Of a DNA stretch of 64,000 bases, positions 1-8,979 are shown one piece after another. The DNA comes from an uncultured Desulfuromonas sp. (GTDB lineage: Bacteria > Desulfobacterota > Desulfuromonadia > Desulfuromonadales > Desulfuromonadaceae): contig NZ_OY762961.1 in NCBI RefSeq assembly GCF_963666745.1, positions 1,786,001-1,850,000 of the forward strand, written 5' to 3'. Position 1 is the stretch's first letter; the number at the start of each line of letters is the position of its first letter. A program made the translations under genes and the position numbers. The notes under the pieces are model-generated. The model searched no databases. It was not told the origin of the DNA and worked only from the letters and a program-made list of their open reading frames with translations.

Positions 1-137
1 CTGCGGTAGTTAAAATGGAAATAAATGTATTATTTCAATATGTTAAATACAAAATGCGACAAAATAATTCCATCCTATTTTTTTACTTTAAGTAAATTAA
101 CAAAAGACCGTAAATCACATTTTATGCCACATTTCGT

Positions 138-166
138 TTGACTTAATTATACACATATATTATACA
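138..166 (+). promoter_or_regulatory. Sigma70-type promoter of the first CoA-transferase gene
   Basis: The -35 hexamer TTGACT (138-143) and -10 hexamer TATACA (161-166) are separated by 17 bases. The same two hexamers with the same spacing precede the second CoA-transferase copy, which makes a chance match unlikely. Transcription would start near 173 and give a leader of about 145 nt. The leader holds a small palindrome TCTAG-TCA-CTAGA (214-226) and the octamer CCTGGGAA (248-255), also found in the second leader. Bases 1-137 are AT-rich and I see no gene or clear site in them. Confidence 0.65.
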
Positions 167-316
167 TTCCGATCATAACATGGTTTTAGCTTCGCATTTT
201 TTACCCGATCTGGTCTAGTCACTAGATAAACCTGTATGAAATGTGACCCTGGGAACCATCTTTAATTCTTATTTCATTTGGGACGAATTTTTCACACACG
301 TTAAGGAGGAAGCACC

Positions 317-1897
317 ATGTCTGAATTCGGAACTCTCGACAGCCGCGTGCACCGCAAGGCGCTGCTCGACAAAGTAGTTTCCGCTGAAGAATGCATCAAG
401 TTCTTCAAAAGCGGTATGGACCTCGGTTGGTCCGGTTTTACCCCGGCCGGTTACCCCAAAGCGGTACCCATCGCGCTGGCTGACCACGTTGAAAAAAACA
501 ACCTTCAAGGTCAGTTGAAGTTCAACCTGTTTATCGGTGCTTCAGTTGGTGCTGAAACTGAAAACCGTTGGGCTGAACTGGATATGATCGACCGCCGTTG
601 GCCTTATCAGACCGGCAAGAGCATTGCAAAAGGGATCAACGAGGGTCGCATCCGCATGGGCGACAAACACCTTTCTCTGTTTGCTCAAGATCTGGGTTAC
701 GGCTTCTATACGCCCAAAATCGATATTGCAATCATCGAAGTTTCTGAAATTCTCGCTGACGGCTCACTGGTTCCCACTTCTTCTTGTGGTGTTATCGGTG
801 AGATTCTGATGATCGCAGACAAAATCATCATTGAGGTCAACACTGGACAACCTTCTTTCCGCGGCATGCACGACTGCATTATCCCCCTCAAGCCACCCAA
901 GCGTCAGCCGTTCCTGATCAGCAAAGCCAGCGACCGTATCGGCACCGAGTCCTTCCCTTGTGACCCGGATCGTATTATCGCTGTCGTCGAATCAAAATAC
1001 CGCGACAAAGGCCGTGCCTTTGCTGATGCTGACGATACCTCTGAAGCAATCGCCGGCCATATCATGCAATTTTTCGCTGACGAAGTTAAAGCGGGTCGTT
1101 TGCCTGAGAATCTGCTGCCTCTGCAATCCGGTGTAGGCTCCATCGCTAACGCCGTTGTCGGTGGTCTGGCTAAAGGTCCTTTCAAGAACTTGACGGTTTA
1201 CACCGAGGTTCTTCAGGACACCATGTTGGACCTGTTTGACTCCGGTAAATTGGATGCGGCATCTTCCTGCTCCCTGTCCCTGTCGGAAACTCCGGGTTTC
1301 CCCCGCTTCTTTGACAACTGGGACAAGTACGCGGACAAGATTACCCTGCGTCCGCTGTCCATCGCTAACGCTCCTGAGCCGATTCGTCGTCTCGGTTGTA
1401 TCGCTATGAACACTCCGGTTGAGTTCGACATGTACGCACACGCCAACTCCACTCTGGTTGGCGGTACCCGCATGATCAACGGCCTTGGCGGTTCTGGTGA
1501 CTTCCTGCGTAATGGCTACCTGAAAATCATGCACTCCCCTTCAGTACGCCCGAGCAAAACTGATCCGACCGGCATCACCTGCGTCGTACCTAAAGCTCCG
1601 CACGTTGACCACACCGAGCACGACCTCGACGTTCTGGTTACTGAGCAGGGTCTGGCAGACTTACGTGGTCTGGCACCGAAAGAGCGTGCCCAGACCATCA
1701 TCGATAAGTGCGTCCATCCGGACTACAAGCCGATCATTCAGGAGTACTTCGACATGGCGAAGAAAGAGTGCCTCGCCAAAGGGATCGGTCACGAGCCTCA
1801 GCTGTTCGACCGTTGCTTCAAAATGCAGCAGAACCTTTCTGTCAACGGCACCATGAAAATCAAAAACTGGGATATCAAAGTCGACTTGTGCGAATAA
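317..1897 (+). CDS. Succinyl-CoA:acetate CoA-transferase (acetyl-CoA hydrolase/transferase family), copy 1
   Basis: This 526-residue cytoplasmic enzyme belongs to the acetyl-CoA hydrolase/transferase family, which moves CoA between succinyl-CoA and acetate. In acetate-oxidising desulfuromonads it activates acetate while replacing succinyl-CoA synthetase in the TCA cycle. The segment GVGSIANAVVGGLAKGPF followed by LTVYTEVLQD contains Glu297, which by analogy with AarC-type enzymes should be the catalytic glutamate. The C-terminal part holds the family segment HANSTLVGGTRMINGLGGSGDFLRN (shown here as HANSTLVGGTRMINGLGGSG). The start is set by a strong ribosome-binding site, AAGGAGGA, 6-7 bases before the ATG. 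The gene has its own promoter upstream and a hairpin terminator downstream, so it appears monocistronic. A near-identical paralogue of the same length follows at 2727. Substrate choice (succinyl-CoA versus another acyl-CoA) is inferred from family and organism. Confidence 0.9.
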   Translation: MSEFGTLDSRVHRKALLDKVVSAEECIKFFKSGMDLGWSGFTPAGYPKAVPIALADHVEKNNLQGQLKFNLFIGASVGAETENRWAELDMIDRRWPYQTGKSIAKGINEGRIRMGDKHLSLFAQDLGYGFYTPKIDIAIIEVSEILADGSLVPTSSCGVIGEILMIADKIIIEVNTGQPSFRGMHDCIIPLKPPKRQPFLISKASDRIGTESFPCDPDRIIAVVESKYRDKGRAFADADDTSEAIAGHIMQFFADEVKAGRLPENLLPLQSGVGSIANAVVGGLAKGPFKNLTVYTEVLQDTMLDLFDSGKLDAASSCSLSLSETPGFPRFFDNWDKYADKITLRPLSIANAPEPIRRLGCIAMNTPVEFDMYAHANSTLVGGTRMINGLGGSGDFLRNGYLKIMHSPSVRPSKTDPTGITCVVPKAPHVDHTEHDLDVLVTEQGLADLRGLAPKERAQTIIDKCVHPDYKPIIQEYFDMAKKECLAKGIGHEPQLFDRCFKMQQNLSVNGTMKIKNWDIKVDLCE

Positions 1898-1920
1898 GAG
1901 ATTCCAAACAGCTTACCAAC

Positions 1921-1957
1921 AAAAGCCCCACTGTTTTACAGTGGGGCTTTTGTTTTT
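1921..1957 (+). terminator. Rho-independent terminator of CoA-transferase copy 1
   Basis: A GC-rich stem AAAAGCCCCACTG / CAGTGGGGCTTTT with a short TTTTA loop is followed by a T-rich tract, 24 bases after the stop codon. Confidence 0.9.
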
Positions 1958-2505
1958 CAAGGCACATATCCAGCAAACAATGAGGCCACCGTGCCTTACA
2001 AAAAACAGTTCTCAATAATCATCTGCTGCAGAAAAGAAAGCCCTCAGGACTTTCAACACCTGACTACTGCACCATAAAACGCCCCTAAAGCCCTCCCTCA
2101 ACCGCCTTTCACCCAATAGGCATAGGATTTTTCACCCGCTGTTTCCCAGATAGCAATAAATCAGAGCATCGACAAACGCACCACAGAAATTTAGCCAAAC
2201 TAAAATTTTCACAAACAAATTCACTGTGATTTATCTACGAGATAACGACAATTTAAAACAAAAAGCTTAGGTAGCCACCTTCCAGGCAAAACCAAAGATA
2301 GAATAAAACACCATATCTGATATTGCCACTTATTAAACGGAGTGAGCCAATCTCTCGAAAAATTTCGCTGTAAAAATATGAGAAATAGCTCAATAAGTTT
2401 TTTCCTTTTAATATCATATATTTATAGGCACAAAATCGATACAACACACCAGAAAACACATCCATCAGCCACGATAAAAACAAAACATATTGTATACTTT
2501 TTCCC
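1958..2505. other. AT-rich intergenic region between the CoA-transferase genes
   Basis: About 550 bases without a convincing gene. Open frames on the minus strand here are short, lack ribosome-binding sites and have AT-driven composition. The only clear signals are the terminator before it and the promoter after it. Confidence 0.6.
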
Positions 2506-2534
2506 TTGACTAAAAAAACGGCCCATACTATACA
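2506..2534 (+). promoter_or_regulatory. Sigma70-type promoter of the second CoA-transferase gene
   Basis: TTGACT (2506-2511), a 17-base spacer and TATACA (2529-2534) exactly repeat the hexamers and spacing in front of copy 1. The leader would be about 185 nt. It contains CCTGGGAA (2667-2674), about 60 bases before the start codon; in copy 1 the octamer lies 69 bases before it. Outside these elements the two upstream regions look unrelated. Confidence 0.7.
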
Positions 2535-2726
2535 TGGATAAGTATAACGCTATTCTAAAATTGAAAAACGGATTCCGTTGCTGTTTTAATTTTGAAGGCG
2601 TTTGCTCTTGCGGCAGCAATCTTAAATATTCATTCAGAGTTTATCCCGCTTCTGGTCCACATGGGACCTGGGAATTGGTTGTTTAACCTTATATGAATGC
2701 AAAAGGACAACAAGGAGGAAAGTTCA

Positions 2727-4307
2727 ATGTCTGAATTCGGAAGCCTCGAAAGTCGTGTACGTCGCAAAGCCCTTCTCGACAAAGTAATGTCCGCTGAAGA
2801 CTGCATTAAGTTCTTCAAGAGCGGTATGGACCTTGGCTGGTCCGGTTTTACCCCAGCTGGCTACCCTAAAGCGGTACCCATCGCGCTGGCTGACCACGTT
2901 GAAAAGAACAACCTGCAAGGTCAAATGAAATTCAACCTGTTCATCGGTGCCTCTGTTGGCGCAGAAACTGAGGACCGTTGGGCAACTCTGGACATGATCG
3001 ACCGCCGCTGGCCTTACCAAACCGGTAAAAACATCGCCAAAGGGATCAACGAAGGTCGCATCCGCATGGGTGACAAGCACTTGTCCCTGTTTGCTCAGGA
3101 CCTGGGTTATGGTTTCTACACTCCGAAGATCGACATCGCCATCATTGAAGTTTCGGCAGTTACTGAAGAGTGTGGTCTGGTTCCGACATCTTCCTGCGGC
3201 GTCATCGGTGAGATTTTGATGATTGCTGATAAAATCATCCTGGAAGTAAACACCGGACAACCCTCCTTCGAAGGGATGCATGACTGCCTGATCCCTCAGA
3301 CACCTCCGAATCGTCAACCGTTCCTGATCAGCAGCTCCAATGACCGGATCGGCACCTCAGCATTCCCTTGCGACCCGGATAAAATCATTGCTGTTGTTGA
3401 GTCTAAACACCGTGACAAAGGTCGTGCCTTCGCGGACATGGACGCAACTTCTGAAGCGATTGCCGGACACATCATGCAATTCTTCGGTGATGAGGTAAAA
3501 GCGGGCCGTCTGCCTGAGAACCTGCTGCCCCTGCAATCCGGTGTCGGCTCCATCGCTAACGCCGTTGTTGGTGGTCTGGCCAAAGGTCCTTTCAAGAACC
3601 TGACTGTTTTCACTGAGGTTCTTCAGGACACCATGTTGGACCTGTTTGACTCCGGCAAACTGGATGCAGCTTCGGCGTGTTCACTGTCTCTGTCTGAAAC
3701 TCCGGGCTTCCCCCGTTTCTTTGACAACTGGGACAAATATGCGGACAAAATTGTTCTGCGCCCACTGTCCATCTCCAACGCTCCTGAGCCGATCCGTCGT
3801 CTCGGTTGTATCGCCATGAACACCCCGGTTGAGTTTGACATGTACGCTCACGCCAACTCCACTCTGGTTGGCGGTACCCGTATGATTAACGGCCTGGGTG
3901 GTTCCGGTGACTTCCTGCGTAACGGCTACCTGAAGATCATGCACTCTCCTTCAGTACGCCCGACCAAGACAGATCCGATGGGCATCACCTGCGTTGTTCC
4001 CAAGGCTCCGCACATCGACCACACCGAGCACGACCTCGATGTTCTGGTTACCGAGCAGGGTCTGGCAGACTTGCGTGGTCTGGCTCCGAAAGATCGTGCC
4101 CAAACCATCATCGACAAGTGTGTGCATCCGGAGTACAAGCCGATTCTTCAGGAGTACTTCGACATGGCGAAGAAAGAATGCATCGCCAAAGGGATCGGTC
4201 ACGAGCCTCAACTGTTCGACCGTTGTTTCAAAATGCAGCAGAACCTTGCTGTCAATGGCACCATGAAAATCAAGAACTGGGATATCAATATCGATCTGTG
4301 TGAATAG
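2727..4307 (+). CDS. Succinyl-CoA:acetate CoA-transferase (acetyl-CoA hydrolase/transferase family), copy 2
   Basis: The second copy is 526 residues, the same length as copy 1, and differs at only scattered positions such as SAVTEECG here versus SEILADGS there. It keeps Glu297 in FTEVLQD, the predicted catalytic residue, so both copies should be active. The start at 2727 is chosen because it lines up with copy 1 and has AAGGAGG at 2712-2718. An in-frame ATG at 2697 lies upstream of that site and lacks one. The gene is flanked by its own promoter and a strong bidirectional terminator. Two transferases in tandem, each with its own promoter, suggest high dosage or separate regulation; Geobacter also keeps two such enzymes. 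Which condition uses which copy cannot be read from the sequence. Confidence 0.9.
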   Translation: MSEFGSLESRVRRKALLDKVMSAEDCIKFFKSGMDLGWSGFTPAGYPKAVPIALADHVEKNNLQGQMKFNLFIGASVGAETEDRWATLDMIDRRWPYQTGKNIAKGINEGRIRMGDKHLSLFAQDLGYGFYTPKIDIAIIEVSAVTEECGLVPTSSCGVIGEILMIADKIILEVNTGQPSFEGMHDCLIPQTPPNRQPFLISSSNDRIGTSAFPCDPDKIIAVVESKHRDKGRAFADMDATSEAIAGHIMQFFGDEVKAGRLPENLLPLQSGVGSIANAVVGGLAKGPFKNLTVFTEVLQDTMLDLFDSGKLDAASACSLSLSETPGFPRFFDNWDKYADKIVLRPLSISNAPEPIRRLGCIAMNTPVEFDMYAHANSTLVGGTRMINGLGGSGDFLRNGYLKIMHSPSVRPTKTDPMGITCVVPKAPHIDHTEHDLDVLVTEQGLADLRGLAPKDRAQTIIDKCVHPEYKPILQEYFDMAKKECIAKGIGHEPQLFDRCFKMQQNLAVNGTMKIKNWDINIDLCE

Positions 4308-4327
4308 CTCACCCCGGTCCACATATT

Positions 4328-4370
4328 AAACCAAAAAGCCCCGCCGATTTTCGGCGGGGCTTTTTGGTTT
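4328..4370. terminator. Bidirectional terminator between CoA-transferase copy 2 and xerC
   Basis: A long perfect stem (AAACCAAAAAGCCCCGCCGA paired with its complement around a TTT loop) is flanked by A-rich and T-rich arms. It lies between two convergent genes and can terminate both. Confidence 0.92.
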
Positions 4371-4388
4371 AAAAAATTGCCACATGTG

Positions 4389-5306
4389 TCATCCATCCTC
4401 ACGCTCAGACAAAGGTTTTTTACGACTGCGCGGATGAGCCAAGTCATACTCTTTCATCATTCGATCCGTGCTGACCTGGGTATATTTCTGTGTTGTTGAC
4501 AGAGATTGATGTCCCAACATCTCCTGAATTGCCCGCAAATCAGCTCCGCCATCAAGCAGGTGGGTGGCAAAACTATGCCGCAAAGAGTGGGGTGTTGCCG
4601 TTGTCGGCAACACCAAAGCGAGAAGTGTTTTTTTCAAATCTCTCTGAACAGTTCGTGCCGACAAACGTGTCCCGCGACGGTTCACAAACAATGGATCGTT
4701 ACGTTCAAGGAGGCCACGTCGATCGAGATATGCACTCAGAGCATGCAGTGCTTTACGCCCGACCGGAACAATCCGCTGCTTTCCTCCCTTACCCAACACA
4801 TGAACCAGAGCCTGATCAACATCCACATGTTTTAGATCCAAGGCCACCAACTCACCGACACGTAGGCCACATGAGTAGAGAAGCTCAAACGCCGCACGAT
4901 CCCGAAGCCACTGCAGGCTGTTATCCCCCTGCGCATCGAGAAGTCGATACATATAATCGACATCCAGGGTGGTCGGCAGGTAGCGTTCAATTCGCGGCAA
5001 ACGGACCTGCAGCGCCGGATTGTGTTCAACATACCCTTCTCGTTGTAAAAATGAATAGAAAGAACGCACCGATGCGATTTTACGCGCGACTGTCACCTTT
5101 TTATTAGTTTTAAGCAGTTGCGCCATCCATCGGCGTAAAGCAAATTTTTCTACTTCGGGAAGTGTTTTTTTCAGGTCGGCATGGTCTTCACCGCACACAA
5201 AATCACAAAACGCACGGACATCACGCAGATAGCTGACTTGTGTATGTAATGACAAATTGCGTTCGACGCTGAGATAACGGGAAAATTCTTCAAACCAGTC
5301 AGTCAT
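4389..5306 (-). CDS. xerC: Tyrosine recombinase XerC
   Basis: This 305-residue site-specific recombinase normally resolves chromosome dimers at dif together with XerD. The N-terminal SAM-like core-binding domain (about 1-90) is followed by the catalytic domain. All catalytic residues are present: Arg149 in CGLRVGEL, Lys173 in LGKGGKQR, His240 and Arg243 in HSLRHSFATH, His266 in LGHQSL and the nucleophile Tyr275 in QKYTQV. The start MTDWFEEFSRYL matches the family N-terminus; a longer frame reaching 5399 adds 31 residues with no family resemblance. The gene is not next to phage or integron features, so a housekeeping role is more likely than a mobile-element integrase. XerC versus XerD cannot be settled with certainty from the sequence alone. 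It is divergent from yjbQ. Confidence 0.88.
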   Translation of the reverse strand: MTDWFEEFSRYLSVERNLSLHTQVSYLRDVRAFCDFVCGEDHADLKKTLPEVEKFALRRWMAQLLKTNKKVTVARKIASVRSFYSFLQREGYVEHNPALQVRLPRIERYLPTTLDVDYMYRLLDAQGDNSLQWLRDRAAFELLYSCGLRVGELVALDLKHVDVDQALVHVLGKGGKQRIVPVGRKALHALSAYLDRRGLLERNDPLFVNRRGTRLSARTVQRDLKKTLLALVLPTTATPHSLRHSFATHLLDGGADLRAIQEMLGHQSLSTTQKYTQVSTDRMMKEYDLAHPRSRKKPLSEREDG

Positions 5307-5481
5307 GGCTAAATAGTTTACCTCAAATCGGCTTGTCGATACGGGAGAATCTGTGGGCACCATAAACACATATGAACGACGAGATTCCACACACGACACG
5401 ATTGCTCACTACAAGCGACAGGTTGTTTTGTGGTAGCATCACCTCGACGAACTGCATGTCTTCTGACGTTTCAAAAGGATC

Positions 5482-5883
5482 ATGACAATGATAAAAATCA
5501 GCAGCCAGTATCGCGACCAGATGATAAACATTACTGACCTTGTCTCTCATCACATCCAGCAAGAAGGATACAGTGATGGCATCTTAGTCCTGTTTGTGCG
5601 TCATACGACAGCAGCCCTGACAATCAATGAAAATGCCGATCCGGATGTCGTAACCGACCTTTTGACCGCCTTGGACAATAAAATCCCCTGGGAGGATCAC
5701 TATCGCCATGCGGAAGGAAACAGCGCAGCCCATTTGAAGAGCAGCATGATGGGAGCAAGCGAAACCCTGATTGTTCGCAAAGGACGATTACAACTGGGAA
5801 CCTGGCAGGGTATCTACTTCTGCGAATTTGACGGTCCACGACAACGTCAGATTGATATACAGTGGATCCCGTCGCATAACTGA
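5482..5883 (+). CDS. yjbQ: YjbQ family protein (UPF0047, secondary thiamine-phosphate synthase-like)
   Basis: This 133-residue protein belongs to the small YjbQ/UPF0047 family. Diagnostic motifs are HTTAALTINENADPDV and HAEGNSAAHLKSSMMG, plus LGTWQGIYFCEFDGPR near the C-terminus. Members form trimers and have been linked to weak thiamine-phosphate synthase activity, but the physiological role is unsettled. AAAGGA lies just before the ATG at 5482; a second ATG at 5488 is possible. The gene stands alone, divergent from xerC and convergent with the NifU-domain gene. Confidence 0.88.
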   Translation: MTMIKISSQYRDQMINITDLVSHHIQQEGYSDGILVLFVRHTTAALTINENADPDVVTDLLTALDNKIPWEDHYRHAEGNSAAHLKSSMMGASETLIVRKGRLQLGTWQGIYFCEFDGPRQRQIDIQWIPSHN

Positions 5884-6001
5884 CAAACGTATCGATGGCC
5901 CCCGCTCACAGGGGCCATCGAACACGAATACAGTCAGAGACACGCAAAGGTATCCAGGTCAGAGGAAAATATCTCTGCAGGCAAACAAAGGCCCCTCGTC
6001 C

Positions 6002-6226
6002 TTACGCAACCTGCACAACCTCTTTAACACCAGGTACTTTTTCCAACAAAATTCGTTCAATCCCCATCTTTAATGTCACTGTTGACATAGGGCATGAACC
6101 ACAGGCACCAACCAGTTTGACACTGACCACGCCATCGTCACTCACGTCAACAAGTTCAACATTGCCGCCATCAGCCAGCAAAGTGGGACGCACTTCATCC
6201 AAAGCCGCTTCAATTTGTTCTCTCAT
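6002..6226 (-). CDS. NifU C-terminal-domain protein (Nfu-type Fe-S cluster carrier)
   Basis: This 74-residue protein consists only of a NifU C-terminal domain, the fold that carries a [4Fe-4S] cluster between two subunits. The cluster-binding pair is Cys42 and Cys45 in GACGSCPMST. The N-terminal segment with LLADGGNVELVDV is typical of the family. The start was set at the ATG preceded by GGGAGAAG; the upstream in-frame extension has no family similarity. It lies 40 bases after the methyltransferase gene on the same strand and may be cotranscribed with it. It probably passes clusters to target enzymes, which are not identifiable here. Confidence 0.9.
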   Translation of the reverse strand: MREQIEAALDEVRPTLLADGGNVELVDVSDDGVVSVKLVGACGSCPMSTVTLKMGIERILLEKVPGVKEVVQVA

Positions 6227-6266
6227 CGTTCTTCTCCCGTTAGAGTTATTTGTTGGTTGTAAGAAA

Positions 6267-7433
6267 TTAAACAGATGGCATCTGAATATCACTTATTTTC
6301 CGTTGGCATAGCAGTTCAGGGCAGCCAACATTTTTCCCCTGAATCAAAACCTTAAACGTTTCCCCCATACCGCCATCGGGTAGAATCAAATTTTTCAATG
6401 TCATCCGCAACGCCATGGCTTTTTGGGGATCGGTTTCCATCGCTTGTAGCTTGATAAGTTCTTCAACAAATCCCAGACCGATCAGAAATCGATACTGTTC
6501 CGTAAAATGCAACAGCTTAAGCCCTGCCTGCTCACCGCAACGCTGTAACAGGGTAAAATCAATATGGCTGGTAATATCCTGCCGTCCGATTCTCTGGTAC
6601 GGATTGTCATTGGCCGTATGTTGATAATAACACAGCAATGTTCCCTGTCGACGGAACGGTGCGTAGAGTTCTTGTGCTGGATAGCCATAATCAATGGTCA
6701 ACACAAAGCCGCGCTCAAGCTTAGCGGAGACAGTTTCCATCCACGGTTTAACGGCCAAACAAACCTCCCCGCGACAGCCTTCGACGACACCGGCACCGAC
6801 GAACTCAAAATGCTGTTGAAATTTTTCACTGTCGACAGGACGCAACTCCTCTTCAAAACCGTTCGCGCCTTGAACCACATAAACTTCCTGCAGCTGTTTG
6901 TCGTGTTTTTCAACAATATGAACAGCAAAGGCGTCAATCAATTCGTTACTTAAAAAACAACCGGAAAAGGGTTCCAGCTTCTCGAATGACTGCCAACGGA
7001 CCCGGTCAGCATGGGGATGAAGATGTTCTCGCTGGCGGCATTGATTATCGGTACTGACATCGATAAGAACGTAGTCAATCACCGCATACATCTGAGGATA
7101 ATCAGCGGCCAGGGTATCAAGAATATCTAAGGCAAGAAAACCATCACCAGCCCCCTGCTCAACAATGGTAAACAATGGGCTATCAAGCAATTGCCACATC
7201 TGATGCAACTGACTGGCAATGAGGGCACCAAAAAGTCTGTGCACCGAGGATGACGTAAAAAAGTCTCCTTTGGCGCCTACGCGTTGGCGCGCGGCCATAT
7301 AATATCCATGTTGGGGATGGTAAAGACAATGTTGCATGTAATCCCTGAAGGGGATACCACCATGTTGGGAAATATCATCGGCTATGATCTGCTCTAACGT
7401 CGAGCAGGAGAAATCACTGGTTTGCTGAGTCAT
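6267..7433 (-). CDS. SAM-dependent methyltransferase, MidA/NDUFAF7 family
   Basis: This 388-residue protein has the N-terminal signature GGIPFRDYMQHCLYHPQHGYY and a SAM-binding glycine-rich motif, EQGAGDGFLALDIL, at roughly residues 92-105. The later sequence DYGYPAQELYAPFRRQGTL is also characteristic. The eukaryotic relative NDUFAF7 methylates an arginine of a respiratory complex I subunit. The bacterial substrate is generally unknown and none is suggested by context. The gene is divergent from glpX and 40 bases upstream of the NifU-domain gene. Family assignment is firm; function is not. Confidence 0.85.
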   Translation of the reverse strand: MTQQTSDFSCSTLEQIIADDISQHGGIPFRDYMQHCLYHPQHGYYMAARQRVGAKGDFFTSSSVHRLFGALIASQLHQMWQLLDSPLFTIVEQGAGDGFLALDILDTLAADYPQMYAVIDYVLIDVSTDNQCRQREHLHPHADRVRWQSFEKLEPFSGCFLSNELIDAFAVHIVEKHDKQLQEVYVVQGANGFEEELRPVDSEKFQQHFEFVGAGVVEGCRGEVCLAVKPWMETVSAKLERGFVLTIDYGYPAQELYAPFRRQGTLLCYYQHTANDNPYQRIGRQDITSHIDFTLLQRCGEQAGLKLLHFTEQYRFLIGLGFVEELIKLQAMETDPQKAMALRMTLKNLILPDGGMGETFKVLIQGKNVGCPELLCQRKISDIQMPSV

Positions 7434-7658
7434 GTCTTTCGTACTTTTAAATCTTTACAGTTAATGGCTCTGGGAGAGTTCTAAAAAATCGAACAGAATT
7501 AGCAATTGTCTCAAACGCTTAACCATGTCATCATAACACTCCTTGAAAGATCAATACCAGCAGGTTGTCACCCTGCCAGTCAATCTTTAGCCAACATTCA
7601 CGACCTTTTTATAAAAACATTCAATCACAATCCCCTTCAAACATTCAGGAGTAATCAA

Positions 7659-8621
7659 ATGGATAGAAGTCTGGCCCTGGAACTTGCCCGTGTCACAGAA
7701 GCTGCTGCCGTTGCCTGTGGGCGATGGGTGGGACGTGGAGATAAGATCTCAGCAGATGGTGCGGCAACAACCGCCATGCGTCAGACTCTCGGCATGATGG
7801 ATATCGACGGGACAGTCGTTATTGGTGAAGGAGAGATGGACGAAGCGCCCATGCTTTATATCGGTGAAAAGGTCGGCAATGACAGTGGCCCCAAAGTCGA
7901 TATTGCCGTAGATCCCCTTGAAGGGACCACCTTATGTGCCAAAGGCGGACCAGGAGCGATTGCCACCATTGCCTTGGCTCCAGCCGGGGGTTTTTTGCAT
8001 GCTCCAGACATGTACATGGAAAAAATCATCGTCGGCCCTGAAGCTAAAGGGTGCATCGACATCAATGACCTCCCGTCCAACAACCTGAAAAGAATGGCGG
8101 CGGCAAAGCGCTGCAACATTGAAGATCTGACCGTTGTTCTTCTTGATCGCCCACGGCATGACCAGGCCATTGAAGATATCCGCAAGGTGGGCGCCCGCAT
8201 CAAATTAATCAGCGACGGAGATGTCGCACCCGCAGTGGCCACAGGCATTCCCGACAGTGGTATCGATATGGTCCTCGGAATCGGCGGAGCCCCGGAAGGT
8301 GTTTTAGCCGCAGCAGCGGTCAAATGCTTTGGCGGTGACATGCAGGCCAGACTCATTTTTACCACGGATGAGGAACGTGAGCGTGCGCCTAAAATGGGAA
8401 TCACCGATTTCGACAAAGTTTATACAGCCTATGACTTGGCGTCCGGCGATGTCTTCTTTGCGGCGACAGGCGTCACCGGAGGTGACTTACTGAAAGGGGT
8501 ACGTTATTTTTCAGGCGGGGCGCAAACCCATACCGTTGTCATGCGATCAAAAAGCCGCACTGTCCGCTTTATCGATTCCTGGCATTATCTCGAACACAAA
8601 CCGGGTTTTGACCACGAGTAA
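7659..8621 (+). CDS. glpX: Fructose-1,6-bisphosphatase class II
   Basis: This 320-residue enzyme hydrolyses fructose 1,6-bisphosphate to fructose 6-phosphate in gluconeogenesis, which an acetate-consuming organism needs. It has the class II hallmarks: DGAATTAMRQTLGMMDIDG, VIGEGEMDEAPMLYIGE and DPLEGTTLCAKG, which hold the metal-binding acidic residues. The start is the ATG followed by DRSLALELARVTEAAA, the usual N-terminus, with AGGAG 8 bases upstream. An in-frame ATG at 7506 would add 51 residues unlike the family. Some homologues also act on sedoheptulose bisphosphate; this cannot be excluded. It appears monocistronic. Confidence 0.93.
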   Translation: MDRSLALELARVTEAAAVACGRWVGRGDKISADGAATTAMRQTLGMMDIDGTVVIGEGEMDEAPMLYIGEKVGNDSGPKVDIAVDPLEGTTLCAKGGPGAIATIALAPAGGFLHAPDMYMEKIIVGPEAKGCIDINDLPSNNLKRMAAAKRCNIEDLTVVLLDRPRHDQAIEDIRKVGARIKLISDGDVAPAVATGIPDSGIDMVLGIGGAPEGVLAAAAVKCFGGDMQARLIFTTDEERERAPKMGITDFDKVYTAYDLASGDVFFAATGVTGGDLLKGVRYFSGGAQTHTVVMRSKSRTVRFIDSWHYLEHKPGFDHE

Positions 8622-8979
8622 GCCATAGAAATGGTGGCAACAGCACGATCCTGCGCCATTGAAATAAGTCACAAGGCCGTTTTGAGACATTGTGTTACTA
8701 ATAACTTGTCAATATCATGTGCAATTGTTAGAATTTTTCCGTTTTGTTTACACTAAAATGGCGACGTGAATTCAGGGGGCCAAACAGCCGATAAACAATG
8801 CGTAATTTTCCTTGTTCCGCATGGCTAACGGACTGTCCGTTCAAGAGATAACCACCCTGTCCAGGTCTGCTCGTTTGTATTGAATTGGCTCATCTCCGAA
8901 ACGCGAAACAGAACGGGGACTCTTTTCACGATGCCGGTTGATGCCCGACATCGGAGCCTTATGAACTCAGGGGAGAATC
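8622..8979. other. Intergenic region before the kinase-like gene, with a possible promoter
   Basis: About 360 bases without a gene. A weak sigma70-like promoter candidate is TTGTTA (8725-8730), an 18-base spacer and TACACT (8749-8754), which would leave a leader of more than 200 nt. No strong terminator follows glpX. I see no recognisable riboswitch. Confidence 0.4.

Noticed and set aside
7506-7658. A 51-residue N-terminal extension of glpX
   Set aside because: No family resemblance or ribosome-binding site, while the ATG at 7659 has both.
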